Below are positions 35,757-44,978 of a DNA stretch of 64,000 bases, piece after piece (position 1 is the first letter of the stretch; every line of letters starts with the position of its first letter). The stretch is taken from the NCBI GenBank assembly GCA_900470195.1, contig UEIJ01000004.1, positions 1-64,000 of the forward strand, read 5' to 3'. The notes under the pieces were generated by a model. It was not told where the DNA came from. It saw nothing but the letters and a program-made list of their open reading frames with translations, and did no database searches. Position numbers and translations under genes: made by a program. This DNA is from Hyphomicrobiales bacterium. Its GTDB lineage: Bacteria > Pseudomonadota > Alphaproteobacteria > Rhizobiales > Rhizobiaceae.

Positions 35757-36517
35757 CCGGGGAAATTATGAGCACGGCACCTGCACTGAGCGTCGATAAT
35801 ATCGACGTTTATTTCGATCATTTCCACGCACTGAAGTCGGTCAGCATCGAAGTGGCCCGCGGCGAATCCTACGGTCTCGTAGGTGAGTCCGGCTCCGGCA
35901 AGTCTACGCTTCTGCGCGCTGTTGCGGGGCTGGCGCCCGTCGAAGACGGCGAAATCCGTATCGAAGGGCAATTGCTGAAAACCCCGCGTGACAAGGCGTT
36001 CTATCGCAACGTTCAGATGGTGTTTCAGGACCCCTATGGCTCGCTGCATCCGCGTCAGACCGTGGATCGCCTGCTGCTGGAACCGCTCGCCATCCACGGC
36101 GTCGGCGACACGGAACAGCGCATCGTGAAGGCGCTCGATGAAGTCGGCCTCGGCTCCGGCTTTCGCTTCCGCTATCCGCACCAGCTTTCGGGCGGGCAGC
36201 GCCAGCGCATCGCCATTGCGCGCGCCCTTATCGTCGAACCGAGCATTCTGCTTCTCGATGAGCCGACCTCGGCGCTCGACGCTTCCGTTCAGGCCGAAGT
36301 GCTCAACCTCTTGGAACAGGTTCGCCGCGACCGCAATCTGACCTTCGTCATGGTCAGTCACGACCTTGGCGTCGTCACCCACATGTGCGACCGGCTCGCC
36401 GTCATGCGCAATGGAGAGGTTGTGGAACAGTTGCAGGCAGATGATCTGGTCAGCGGCAATATCCAGGCCGACTATACGAAGAACCTGATGCGGGCGAGCG
36501 AAGGCTTCCGCAGGTAG
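35753..36517 (+). CDS. Peptide ABC transporter ATP-binding protein, DppF/OppF type
   Basis: A 254-residue ATPase with Walker [13 protein letters not shown], signature LSGGQRQRIAI, Walker [12 protein letters not shown] and H-loop VSHDLGV. It pairs with the preceding ATPase. The start at 35753 makes an ATGA overlap with the stop of that gene; ATGs at 35744 and 35768 are alternatives, the former too close to the GAGGAGG site. Last gene of the importer operon, followed by a terminator. Confidence 0.92.
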   Translation: MTGEIMSTAPALSVDNIDVYFDHFHALKSVSIEVARGESYGLVGESGSGKSTLLRAVAGLAPVEDGEIRIEGQLLKTPRDKAFYRNVQMVFQDPYGSLHPRQTVDRLLLEPLAIHGVGDTEQRIVKALDEVGLGSGFRFRYPHQLSGGQRQRIAIARALIVEPSILLLDEPTSALDASVQAEVLNLLEQVRRDRNLTFVMVSHDLGVVTHMCDRLAVMRNGEVVEQLQADDLVSGNIQADYTKNLMRASEGFRR

Positions 36518-36551
36518 GCAGAAGCGGCCCGGTTCAAGTTACGCAAAAAAC

Positions 36552-36577
36552 AAAGGGGACCTTGGGGTCCCCTTTTT
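36552..36577. terminator. Bidirectional intrinsic terminator
   Basis: A 10-bp stem AAAGGGGACC / GGTCCCCTTT with a TTGG loop, T-run TTTTT on the plus side and TTGTTTTTTG on the minus side. It ends the peptide importer operon and the convergent ferric-reductase gene. Confidence 0.93.
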
Positions 36578-36584
36578 CATTGGA

Positions 36585-37682
36585 TCAATCGTCGGACTTG
36601 CGTGGCGAGTCGCCATCCTGCCCGCGCCGCCAATAGGCTACAATCAACTGACGATCCTTCGGGATATTGCGCTCCTTGCGCATGTAGGTGCGGATTGACC
36701 GGAATGCGTTGAACTCGCAACCGACCCAGACGTAAATATCGTCTTCATCTTCAGGCAATTCGACCGCCCGCACCGCATCCTGCAACAATGTCGTCGTCCC
36801 CGCCTCCGCGCCGTTGCGGTTCAGCCACTGCAAATCGACATCGGCGCGGGAGAAAAGTTCCTGCTGTTCCGAAGCATCGCCGATTTCGACCCGCACGACC
36901 GCCTTGGTGCCTTCCGGCAATCGCTCCAGAATGCGCCCGATGGCGGGCAGAGCGGTTTCGTCACCGGCAAGCAGATACCACTTCGCATCGCCCGCATCGC
37001 CGCCGCCCGGACCCGTCATGCCGACAATATCGCCCGGCTTGGCGCTGACAGCCCAACTGGAACCCGGAGCGTCGCAATCGTCACCATGCACGACCATATC
37101 GATATCCACCCATCCGGCGACGGTATCGATGTTGCGGATCGTGTAGACGCGGGTTGCAAGCTTGGCTTCGCCATCCGGCCAGACCGGACGGCCATCCTCG
37201 CCGGTCGTGGGCCATTGCGGCTTGGCCAGACCTTCTGGCGGAAACAGGAGGCGGATATGGAGGCCGAGCTGCGAGAAGCGGGACAGGTTTTCGCCTTTCA
37301 AGCGAACACGACGCATATGCGGCGTTACGTTCGATACCGCAACGACCTGCATCTCACGAAAATAGGGTAGCGGCAGTCCGGCAGCCACATCGCCTTCCCA
37401 GATAATCTTGGGTTTGGCGCTGCCCTTGTCGAGAAACTCCAGCACATGCTCGGCGATGGAGTATTTCATATAGGCAAGGCCGGTTTCGTCCTCACTGGTG
37501 ACGTCGACGCTGACCGTCTCATCGTCCCATTGCACATCCGCCTGACCGAAGCTCAGCACCAGTTTGGCCGTGCTTCCCTGACGATGCACGTCGGCATGCT
37601 CGACAAAATGATCCAGAAGCTGGTTGAGCACATGACCGGCATTGGCAAGCGCAAAGCGGGTATTGGCGTTGAGTTCGGACAT
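36585..37682 (-). CDS. Siderophore-interacting FAD-dependent ferric reductase with N-terminal DUF2218
   Basis: A 365-residue cytoplasmic protein. Residues about 1-95 form a DUF2218 domain (NQLLDHFVEHADV, AEHVLEFL). The rest is a ViuB/SIP-type NAD(P)H:flavin oxidoreductase: the FAD motif RVYTIRNID (about 195-203), WAVSAKPGDIVGMTGPGGG, the nucleotide-binding YLLAGDETALPAIGRIL, and VGCEFNAFRSIRTYMRKE near the C-terminus. It should release iron from ferric siderophores. The ATG at 37682 has a GGAGGAC site, and a candidate iron operator lies just upstream. Confidence 0.92.
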   Translation of the reverse strand: MSELNANTRFALANAGHVLNQLLDHFVEHADVHRQGSTAKLVLSFGQADVQWDDETVSVDVTSEDETGLAYMKYSIAEHVLEFLDKGSAKPKIIWEGDVAAGLPLPYFREMQVVAVSNVTPHMRRVRLKGENLSRFSQLGLHIRLLFPPEGLAKPQWPTTGEDGRPVWPDGEAKLATRVYTIRNIDTVAGWVDIDMVVHGDDCDAPGSSWAVSAKPGDIVGMTGPGGGDAGDAKWYLLAGDETALPAIGRILERLPEGTKAVVRVEIGDASEQQELFSRADVDLQWLNRNGAEAGTTTLLQDAVRAVELPEDEDDIYVWVGCEFNAFRSIRTYMRKERNIPKDRQLIVAYWRRGQDGDSPRKSDD

Positions 37683-37732
37683 GCCCCGTCCTCCTTTGGG
37701 AAACAGTTTCCCCAGGCTTACCCGAATATAAC

Positions 37733-37749
37733 ATGACTATTCAAGTCAT
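37733..37749. promoter_or_regulatory. Candidate RirA-type iron-responsive operator
   Basis: A perfect 6-bp palindrome ATGACT-N5-AGTCAT, containing TGA-N9-TCA (37734-37748), the core of the RirA box of Rhizobiales. It lies about 50 bases upstream of the ferric-reductase start, overlapping the likely promoter (TATATT at about 37725-37730 on the minus strand), so binding would repress in high iron. It also touches the cobL stop codon. Confidence 0.5.
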
Positions 37750-38960
37750 CATTTTGGCTTGAACCCGCAATAAATTGTGACGGGCAGTACCTGCCGCCAG
37801 ACATCGAAAGAACCGAGCGCCCCAACCTGCGCAACCGACAATCTCGTCAGTTCTCCGCCGTACTTTTCACGCCATTGGAAAAGCAGAATTTCGCTTTGCA
37901 GGGTTACAGCGTTGGCAACCAGCCTGCCCCCCGGATTCAGAGCTCCCCAGCAAGCTTCCAGCACACCATCATCCGTTACCCCGCCGCCGATGAAGATCGC
38001 GTCTGGCGCTTCCAAGCCTGCCAACGCCAGGGGCGCTTCCCCCCTGACCAGCTGCAATCCGGGAACGCCCAATGCCGCGCGATTTCGCTCGATCATTGCC
38101 TGCCGCTGTTCGTTGGCCTCAATCGCAATCGCCCGACATGAGGAATGAACGCGCATCCATTCGATGCCGATCGATCCGCAACCCGCACCAACATCCCAAA
38201 GCAGTTGGCGCGGCAATGGCTGCAGTCGCGACAGCGTGACGGCACGAATGTCACGCTTGGTCAGTTGTCCGTCATTCTCAAACGCTTCATCGGGCAGACC
38301 GGCGACCGGCGAAAACACGTTCGCTTCCCGCGCAGCGATGCATTCAATCGCCAGAACATTCAGATCGGCACATCGCTCATGTGACCAGCTGTCTGCTGTG
38401 GCCTCTATCCGGCGTTCCTTGGAGCCGCCAAGATGCTCAAGCACGGTCATCAGGCTGTGGCCAAAACCCTTGTCCTTGAGGATCGCCGCCGCTTTTGCCG
38501 GCGTCGAGCCGTCATTGCTGAGCACGAGAAGTTTCTCGCCGGGCAGGATATGCGGAAGCAGCAGTTCAAACGGGCGGCCGTGCACGCTGACTGTGCGCAC
38601 ATCCTGAAGCGGCCAGCCCATCCGTGCCGCAGCCAGTGAGAGCGAAGACGGATGTGACAGAACAAGCATTTCGTCCGGCGAAAAATGCCGGGCCAAAGTT
38701 GCGCCCACACCAAAGAACATGGGATCGCCGCTCGCCAGCACAACGACTGGCTGGCCGCGATACGCCTCGATCTTCGCGAAAGCTTCATCGAATGGAGATG
38801 GCCACGTCACGCGCTCGGCTGTGATCTCATCACTCAGAAAATCCAGATGGCGCTTGCCGCCAAAAATGACCTTGGCCGAAGCGATAGCCGCGAGGGACGT
38901 TTTCCCAAGGCCGTCAAACCCATCCTCACCGATCCCGATCACTGTCAGCCAGCGTGCCAT
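37749..38960 (-). CDS. cobL: Precorrin-6Y C5,15-methyltransferase (decarboxylating), CobL
   Basis: A 403-residue bifunctional enzyme of corrin synthesis. The N-terminal CbiE-like methylase (about 1-205; VIGIGEDGFDGLG, VVVLASGDPMFFGVG) methylates C5. The C-terminal CbiT-like domain (about 225-403; LLWDVGAGCGSIGIEWMR, IFIGGGVTDDGVLEA) methylates C15 and decarboxylates the C12 side chain. The ATG at 38960 has an AAGGAG site. It is divergent from cobG across 73 bases and is the only rightmost leftward gene of this block, so is probably transcribed alone. Confidence 0.95.
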   Translation of the reverse strand: MARWLTVIGIGEDGFDGLGKTSLAAIASAKVIFGGKRHLDFLSDEITAERVTWPSPFDEAFAKIEAYRGQPVVVLASGDPMFFGVGATLARHFSPDEMLVLSHPSSLSLAAARMGWPLQDVRTVSVHGRPFELLLPHILPGEKLLVLSNDGSTPAKAAAILKDKGFGHSLMTVLEHLGGSKERRIEATADSWSHERCADLNVLAIECIAAREANVFSPVAGLPDEAFENDGQLTKRDIRAVTLSRLQPLPRQLLWDVGAGCGSIGIEWMRVHSSCRAIAIEANEQRQAMIERNRAALGVPGLQLVRGEAPLALAGLEAPDAIFIGGGVTDDGVLEACWGALNPGGRLVANAVTLQSEILLFQWREKYGGELTRLSVAQVGALGSFDVWRQVLPVTIYCGFKPK

Positions 38961-39033
38961 GCGCGATGCTCCTTTTCCCTGTTCGTATGGCGGGGCAGTA
39001 GCAAGTGCAAGCGGCAAGGCGTATAAGGCTGAA

Positions 39034-40353
39034 ATGTCGAGCCAGCAAACCACTCAAACGCTGCAAGTCCAGACCGACAGGCGCAATGCCTGTCCCGGCC
39101 TTTCACGCATGGTGATGGCGAAAGACGGCGCGATTGCCCGCATAAAACTGAAGCTAGGCCGCCTGTCTGCCGATCAGGCCCGTTCGATTGCAGCAATAGC
39201 GGAACGCTTCGATGCAGGCGCGATAGAGCTGTCGATTCGCTCCAATATCCAGTTGCGCGGGATTGCGCCCAAACACTGGGACGATGTTGTCACAGCGCTG
39301 CACGCCGCCGGGCTTGGAGCGGAAAATCCCGGCGCCGACGATATTCGCAATGTGATGGTCAGTCCCACGGCGGGCATTGACCGGGGCCAGATATGCGATG
39401 TCACGCAACTGGCCTCATCCCTGCTGAACATGCTGCAGGCGAATAAGGCTTTCTATGCCTTGTCGCCGAAGTTCTCCTTGCAGATTGACGGCGGCGAGGA
39501 CTGCGCAATGGTTTCTCATCCGGGCGATATCTGGCTTTCGGCCATTGATCGGGAAACCTATGCCTTTGGCCTTGCTTCGTCTCCCGATAAATTCGCGCTG
39601 GGGGCCATAGACGAGCGACACGCCCTGCCCTTCATCGAAGCGTTGCTGCACCGGTTTTTACGCCATGGCAGTTTTGCACGGATGAAACATCTGTTTGAGG
39701 TCGTTTCGCCAGCGAATTTTCTGGCCGATTTGAACAGCGAACTGCCCTTTCCTGTTCGTTCTGCCGCAGGCCGGAAACGCAAGGCAGTGACACCCTTTTC
39801 GCATCTCGGGCCGAACCGGCAACGCGATGGGTCGATTTATATCGGCGCGATGCCGCTCATGGGGCGGCTGACGCCACGCCAACTAACGGGTCTGGCAGAC
39901 CTCTCCGAGAGCGGAAAACGCGAATTGCGGCTAACTCCGTGGCAGGGCGTTATCCTGCCTTATGTGACCGAAACCCGAACCGGTGAAGTAACTGAAAAAC
40001 TTCGTTCGCTCAGCCTCGAAACAACAGCCGAAACCCCAAACGCGCGGCTTCGTGCCTGTTCGGGGGCAAATGGATGCGCCTCCGCGCTGGCGGACACTCA
40101 AGCCGACGGCAGAAAACTGGCGGCACAATTAACTTCCGGAAGGTCATCCGTTCACATCACGGGATGCGCAAAGTCATGCGCAGCACTTGCACCGTTGCCC
40201 CATACGCTGCTGGCGCGTTCAGCAGGCCACTACGATCTTTATGCGCAAGAGCCGTTTCCACAAGACGGGGCTGGACCATCGCGCTTCGGACGGCTATTGG
40301 CGGCAGATATCACCATTGACGAAGCGGCGCGCCTTCTGAACGCCCGATACTGA
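39034..40353 (+). CDS. cobG: Precorrin-3B synthase CobG
   Basis: A 439-residue oxygen-dependent monooxygenase that hydroxylates precorrin-3A and forms the lactone needed for ring contraction. It has the sulfite/nitrite-reductase fold with two ferredoxin-like half-domains. The iron-sulfur cysteines are visible as ACSGANGCAS followed by GCAKSCA. A marker of the aerobic pathway. The ATG at 39034 has an AAGG site; a much longer in-frame extension runs antisense through cobL and is rejected. First gene of cobG-cobH-cobI-cobJ. Confidence 0.93.
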   Translation: MSSQQTTQTLQVQTDRRNACPGLSRMVMAKDGAIARIKLKLGRLSADQARSIAAIAERFDAGAIELSIRSNIQLRGIAPKHWDDVVTALHAAGLGAENPGADDIRNVMVSPTAGIDRGQICDVTQLASSLLNMLQANKAFYALSPKFSLQIDGGEDCAMVSHPGDIWLSAIDRETYAFGLASSPDKFALGAIDERHALPFIEALLHRFLRHGSFARMKHLFEVVSPANFLADLNSELPFPVRSAAGRKRKAVTPFSHLGPNRQRDGSIYIGAMPLMGRLTPRQLTGLADLSESGKRELRLTPWQGVILPYVTETRTGEVTEKLRSLSLETTAETPNARLRACSGANGCASALADTQADGRKLAAQLTSGRSSVHITGCAKSCAALAPLPHTLLARSAGHYDLYAQEPFPQDGAGPSRFGRLLAADITIDEAARLLNARY

Positions 40354-40368
40354 TTAGAGTGGCCCACC

Positions 40369-40995
40369 ATGACAGACTACATCCGCGACGGACAGGCCAT
40401 TTACGACCGGTCTTTCGCCATCATTCGTGCCGAGGCCGATCTGAGCCACATACCCGACGATCTGGAAAAGCTTGCAGTCCGTGTCATTCATGCCTGCGGC
40501 ATGGTGGATGTGGTCAATGACCTCGCTTTCTCGGAAGGCGCGGGCAAAGCCGGGCGCGACGCCCTGCTTGCAGGCGCGCCCATTCTCTGCGATGCGCGCA
40601 TGGTGGCCGAAGGCATTACCCGTTCCCGTCTGCCTGCAAGCAATGAAGTCATCTGCACGCTTGGCGATCCCTCGGTGCCCGAGCTTGCCGCGAAGATCGC
40701 CAACACCCGCTCTGCCGCAGCGCTCGACCTCTGGCTGCCGCATCTTGATGGCAGTGTGGTTGCAATCGGCAACGCACCGACCGCTCTCTTCCGCCTGTTT
40801 GAGTTGCTGGATGCCGGTGCGCCGAAACCGGCATTGATCATCGGAATGCCGGTCGGCTTCGTGGGTGCGGCGGAATCCAAGGAAGAACTCGCCGCCAACA
40901 GCCGCGACGTGCCTTATGTCATTGTCCGCGGAAGGCGCGGCGGCAGCGCCATGACGGCAGCGGCGGTCAACGCGCTCGCATCGGAGCGCGAATAA
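40369..40995 (+). CDS. cobH: Precorrin-8X methylmutase CobH
   Basis: A 208-residue enzyme moving the methyl group from C11 to C12 to give hydrogenobyrinic acid. The catalytic histidine is His41 in [11 protein letters not shown]; the conserved [13 protein letters not shown] motif lies near the C-terminus. It starts 15 bases after cobG and its stop overlaps the start of cobI (TAATG). Confidence 0.95.
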   Translation: MTDYIRDGQAIYDRSFAIIRAEADLSHIPDDLEKLAVRVIHACGMVDVVNDLAFSEGAGKAGRDALLAGAPILCDARMVAEGITRSRLPASNEVICTLGDPSVPELAAKIANTRSAAALDLWLPHLDGSVVAIGNAPTALFRLFELLDAGAPKPALIIGMPVGFVGAAESKEELAANSRDVPYVIVRGRRGGSAMTAAAVNALASERE

Positions 40996-41729
40996 TGGCA
41001 GCAAAAGGCAGACTGTTTGGCCTGGGCGTTGGCCCAGGCGATCCTGAACTGATAACGCTGAAAGCCCTTCGCCTTCTCAAAAGCGCGCCGGTCGTAGCCT
41101 ATCACGCGGCGAAGGGAAAGAAGGGCAACGCCCTTGCCATCGTCGAAGAATATCTTTCGCCGGAACAGGTTCTGGTGCCGCTCATCTATCCGGTAACGAC
41201 GGAAAAACTCCCGGCGCACATGGATTACGAGCAGATCGTGAGTGACTTCTATGGCGAGATAACGGGCACGATAGCGAGCCACCTTGATAGCGGACAGGAT
41301 GTGGCAGTAATCGCAGAAGGCGATCCCTTCTTCTACGGCTCGTTCATGTATATTCACGACCGGCTCGCCGAGCGATATGAAACGCAAGTCGTGCCGGGCG
41401 TCTGCTCCGTTCTCGGTGCCTCGGCGGTGCTGGGCGCACCGCTGGTCTATCGCAACCAGACGCTGTCAGTCCTTTCCGGCGTCATGAGCGCCGAAGAACT
41501 CAAGCAGAGGCTCGCGGATACGGGAGCTGCGGCTATCATGAAACTTGGCAAGAATCTCGACAAGGTCCGCGCTGTGCTGGTCGATCTCGGCCTCATGGAC
41601 CGGGCGCTCTATGTCGAGCGCGCCACCATGTCCAACCAGCGCATCGTGCCGCTTGCGGAAGTCGATAGCAGTGACTGCCCCTATTTCTCGATCATTCTCG
41701 TTCCGGGGCAAAAATGGAACGGCGCTTGA
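40995..41729 (+). CDS. cobI: Precorrin-2 C20-methyltransferase CobI
   Basis: A 244-residue SAM-dependent tetrapyrrole methylase. Family motifs are [16 protein letters not shown] at the N-terminus, [20 protein letters not shown], and [13 protein letters not shown]. It carries out the second methylation of the pathway. It overlaps both cobH (1 base) and cobJ (16 bases), consistent with a coupled operon. Confidence 0.95.
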   Translation: MAAKGRLFGLGVGPGDPELITLKALRLLKSAPVVAYHAAKGKKGNALAIVEEYLSPEQVLVPLIYPVTTEKLPAHMDYEQIVSDFYGEITGTIASHLDSGQDVAVIAEGDPFFYGSFMYIHDRLAERYETQVVPGVCSVLGASAVLGAPLVYRNQTLSVLSGVMSAEELKQRLADTGAAAIMKLGKNLDKVRAVLVDLGLMDRALYVERATMSNQRIVPLAEVDSSDCPYFSIILVPGQKWNGA

Positions 41730-43432
41730 TCCCCGCAATTCTGGTTCTCGGAGAAGCAGCAGTTCCTGCCGCGCAACAGATCGCAATGGTATTGGGGCGT
41801 GCCGAAATACTCGGCCTCCAGAACCGCGTTGCATCGGCTGAAGGCACCTTCGTGCATTTCGGAGATGCGATAAGGTCGCTTTACGAGGAAGATCGTCCCA
41901 TCATTGCGCTTTGCGCCGCCGGTATCGTCATTCGGGCGCTGGCGCCGCTTTTGCAAAACAAGCGTGTCGAGCCGCCGGTTCTGGCCGTTGCCGAGGATGG
42001 AAGCGCGGTGGTGCCGCTTCTGGGCGGCCTCTCCGGGGTCAACGACATGGCCCGGCAGATTGCGGCTGCACTTGAGGTCGCGCCCGCGATCACCACATCC
42101 GGCGAACTGCGCTTCGGGATCAATCTCCTGCACCCGCCTGCCGAACTGACCCTTGCCAATCCTGACGACGCGAAAGGCTTCATGTCAAACCTGCTCGCAG
42201 GACAGAAGCTGCGGCTTGACGGACAATCGCGCTGGCTTGCGAGTTCAAAACTGCCTTTCGCCGATGACGGCGCGTTGACGATCAGCATAACGCCGCACGA
42301 CCATGCACCGCGTCCAGATGAGTTGATTTATCATCCGCGCAGCGTGGCGATTGCCGTCGATACGATCAACGAAAGCATTCAGAACAATATTGAAGCCGCT
42401 CTCGCCAGTGCAGGCATTGCCTCGGCATCTGTGGCGCTGCTTCTTGCCCATGAGAAAGATTGCACCTCACCCCAGCTTCAAGAAGCCGCAAAGAAAATCG
42501 ACGTTCCGCTGCGCCATGTTGCACACGCAACCGATGCCCGCAGTCTTGTTCTTCGTTCGGTGGAACAGCCCGTCAAGCTGACGGAAATTGAGGGGCTGGC
42601 CATCGCCGTTGCACCAACCCCGGCAGATGTTCTGTTTGTCGGTCGAAAGCGCGGCAAGCTGGTCGTTATCGGACTTGGGCCCGGATCACGCGACCTGATG
42701 ACGCCCGCCGTTCAGCGCGAACTGGAACAGGCCGAAGACATTCTCGGCTATGAAACCTATGTCCGAATGGCCGAGGAGAATCTTCGCCCTTTCCGCGCCG
42801 ATCAAACCGTGCACATGACCGACAACCGGGAGGAAATGCAGCGCGCGCGCCATGCATTCGAACTCGCAGCTTCCGGACGGCATGTCGTCATGGTTTCATC
42901 CGGCGATCCCGGCGTCTTCGCAATGGCGGCGGCAGTTGTCGAGGCGCTGCACGAAACGGATAATCCCGCATGGCACGGCGTGGAACTTGTGATCCAGCCC
43001 GGAGTTTCGGCTGCAATGGCTGCCGCATCGCGCATCGGCGCGCCGCTCGGACACGACTTCTGTATTATTTCGCTGTCGGATAATCTGAAGCCCTGGGAAA
43101 TCATCGAAAAGCGCCTCGCGCTTGCCGCCGAAGCCGATCTCGCCATGGCGTTCTACAATCCGATCTCCAAGGCGCGCCCGCACCAGCTTGCTCGTGCATT
43201 GGAAATCTTGCGCCAGTATCGGTCCTCCGAAACGCCCGTCGTTCTCGGGCGGGACATAGGCAGGCCGGCAGAGACGACGCGCACAACCACGCTAGGAACA
43301 TTGACACCGGATGACGTCGACATGCGAACCGTTGTGATCGTCGGCTCCTCGCATACGCAGCGTTTTGTGAAGTCCGATGGCCGCGAATGGGTTTATACGC
43401 CGCGTTGGTACGGAAAAAAGCCGGAGAAATGA
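41714..43432 (+). CDS. cobJ: CbiG-like / CobJ fusion: precorrin-3B C17-methyltransferase
   Basis: A 572-residue fusion. Residues 1-160 hold a CbiG N-terminal domain ([28 protein letters not shown]), and 205-310 a diverged CbiG C-terminal-like part ([11 protein letters not shown] where the usual glycine-rich GCRRG would be). Residues 314-572 are CobJ/CbiH, a tetrapyrrole methylase ([39 protein letters not shown]) that methylates C17 with ring contraction. CbiG normally opens the lactone of cobalt-precorrin-5A in the anaerobic pathway, so its presence beside CobG is notable. Last gene before a terminator. Confidence 0.92.
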   Translation: MERRLIPAILVLGEAAVPAAQQIAMVLGRAEILGLQNRVASAEGTFVHFGDAIRSLYEEDRPIIALCAAGIVIRALAPLLQNKRVEPPVLAVAEDGSAVVPLLGGLSGVNDMARQIAAALEVAPAITTSGELRFGINLLHPPAELTLANPDDAKGFMSNLLAGQKLRLDGQSRWLASSKLPFADDGALTISITPHDHAPRPDELIYHPRSVAIAVDTINESIQNNIEAALASAGIASASVALLLAHEKDCTSPQLQEAAKKIDVPLRHVAHATDARSLVLRSVEQPVKLTEIEGLAIAVAPTPADVLFVGRKRGKLVVIGLGPGSRDLMTPAVQRELEQAEDILGYETYVRMAEENLRPFRADQTVHMTDNREEMQRARHAFELAASGRHVVMVSSGDPGVFAMAAAVVEALHETDNPAWHGVELVIQPGVSAAMAAASRIGAPLGHDFCIISLSDNLKPWEIIEKRLALAAEADLAMAFYNPISKARPHQLARALEILRQYRSSETPVVLGRDIGRPAETTRTTTLGTLTPDDVDMRTVVIVGSSHTQRFVKSDGREWVYTPRWYGKKPEK

Positions 43433-43437
43433 CAAAC

Positions 43438-43465
43438 AAAAAGGCAGGGAAAACCCTGCCTTTTT
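43438..43465. terminator. Bidirectional intrinsic terminator after cobJ
   Basis: Stem AAAAAGGCAGGG / CCCTGCCTTTTT with an AAAA loop. It ends the cobGHIJ operon and the convergent lipoprotein gene. Confidence 0.93.
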
Positions 43466-43489
43466 CGTATGTTAATACTGATTGTTGAA

Positions 43490-43954
43490 TCAGCTCTTCT
43501 TCGCCTTTGCCTTCTTCGGCTGGGTAGCGGCGGCGGCATCGGCCTTGGCTGCTGCGGCCTCGGCGGCAATCTGATCGGCGCTCTTCGGCGACGTGTCGAT
43601 AACAGCGCGCACACCGCCCTTGGCCGTCAGCTGGCAAACAGCCGTGCGCAGGTCCACCTTGAGATCGACATCGGTGCCGCCTGCTGCACCCGGGCGGGAA
43701 TTGACTGCGGAGATAACGCGTTCCGGCAGGAAATACTTGTTGGCAGCAGCCGTGATGCAAGGCTGGGCGAGCGCCGGATCCACATAAGCCGTCGGCGTAA
43801 AGCGCGGCATCGAAATCGTCGGCGCGCTGATCGGGGCATCGGTCTTGCCCGGCGTGGCCGTCGTGGTTGGTACAGTCGTCGTGCAGGCAGCGGCAAGCGG
43901 GGCCAACATGGCAATGGCTAGGAAACGGGCTCCGGTCCGGACGCGTCCGTACAT
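43490..43954 (-). CDS. Alanine-rich lipoprotein of unknown function
   Basis: A 154-residue protein with a lipoprotein signal ending AAAC (Cys24) followed by a Thr/Pro-rich stretch. The middle contains two cysteines (QPCITAAA and AVCQLTAK) that may pair, within the segment YFLPERVISAVNSR. The C-terminus is low-complexity Ala/Lys (ADAAAATQPKKAKAKKS). The ATG at 43954 has a GAGGTAG site. It is not a recognisable cobalamin gene although it lies inside the island. Confidence 0.72.
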   Translation of the reverse strand: MYGRVRTGARFLAIAMLAPLAAACTTTVPTTTATPGKTDAPISAPTISMPRFTPTAYVDPALAQPCITAAANKYFLPERVISAVNSRPGAAGGTDVDLKVDLRTAVCQLTAKGGVRAVIDTSPKSADQIAAEAAAAKADAAAATQPKKAKAKKS

Positions 43955-44080
43955 GATCTACCTCATAGGATCTGCTGAGTAGGTAAAATTTTAAGTTCGA
44001 TAACTATTCGGTTTTGCTCGATTGTCGAGTGGCAGGAAGGTCACATTGGCAGAATTTCGATTCGCATCCACAGGCTGACA

Positions 44081-44974
44081 TCACTGTTTTGCAAGAATCC
44101 AGTTCAGCATTTCACGCCAGTCCGACATGCGGATCGGCGTGCCGTGATTGCCGCTCTCGAAACGTCGAAACTGAACCGGATAACCGGGCGCGCGCTTGCG
44201 TATCTCGCGATAGAAGGCTTCCTGCTTGTCGATTGCAAAAACCGGATCGCGGCTTCCATGTCCGAAGAAGACCGGCACGCGCTTCCTGAATGCAGGTGAC
44301 TTGAAAAAACCGTCATCCCAGAGCGAGCCGAGCAGGATGAGACCTGCAAGCTGATCACCCGCCTTTTCGTTGCCCGCTATGCGCCAGCACAGCGTTCCGC
44401 CTTGAGAGCCGCAGGACAGGATCAACGGAGCGTTTGGCGAGGAAGCCTTGGCAGCTTCGATCAGTCCGGCAATCTGTGCTTCGCCCGTATCGGCAAATTC
44501 CTTGAAGTCCGGCGTTATATAAAGGCCGCCGTTCAATGCCGCGAGATTCTTCACACGGTTGAAATTGCCGCCGAACGTAAAATCGTTCATGCCTTGCAGG
44601 CGATTGCCGCCCCGGCCATGCAGATAGATGACGATGAAGGACGCGCCTTCCCGCTTGCCTGCCGTCATGGCCTTGACTGGCCCGACCTCGGTCTGAAAGG
44701 TGACGTCCTTCTGATAAGCGCGGGCTTTCAGCGAGACATAGGCGTCCTTCACACGCTTTTCGGGCACCGCATCGCGCCCGTTAATATCGCGCATTTCATT
44801 GTAATCGACGACCTTGTAATCGCCATTGTCGGCGCTGCTGATAATGGCGGGGTAGGCGAAATAATCGTCCTTATAGGGCGGCAACGATGCAGCCCCGGAT
44901 GCCGTCGCTGCCAAAAGCAGAAATAATGCCCCGAGCAAGCCACGTGTCCCCTGCTTCGAAACTCTGTGGCTCAT
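44081..44974 (-). CDS. Exported alpha/beta hydrolase (esterase-like)
   Basis: A 297-residue protein with a signal peptide (hydrophobic residues about 12-27). The hydrolase fold is seen from VIYLHGRGGNRLQG (oxyanion region), SCGSQGGTLC (nucleophile elbow with serine), FFGHGSRDPVF (acid) and FESGNHGTPI (histidine), resembling phospholipase/carboxylesterase-type enzymes. It starts 4 bases after the cobR stop with GGAG 10 bases upstream, so it is coupled to cobR. A role in corrinoid side-chain processing would be speculation. Confidence 0.75.
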   Translation of the reverse strand: MSHRVSKQGTRGLLGALFLLLAATASGAASLPPYKDDYFAYPAIISSADNGDYKVVDYNEMRDINGRDAVPEKRVKDAYVSLKARAYQKDVTFQTEVGPVKAMTAGKREGASFIVIYLHGRGGNRLQGMNDFTFGGNFNRVKNLAALNGGLYITPDFKEFADTGEAQIAGLIEAAKASSPNAPLILSCGSQGGTLCWRIAGNEKAGDQLAGLILLGSLWDDGFFKSPAFRKRVPVFFGHGSRDPVFAIDKQEAFYREIRKRAPGYPVQFRRFESGNHGTPIRMSDWREMLNWILAKQ

Positions 44975-44978
44975 CGAA

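Noticed and set aside
38719..39033. Upstream extension of cobG
   Set aside because: It runs antisense through the start of cobL; the ATG at 39034 has a ribosome site and fits known CobG length.
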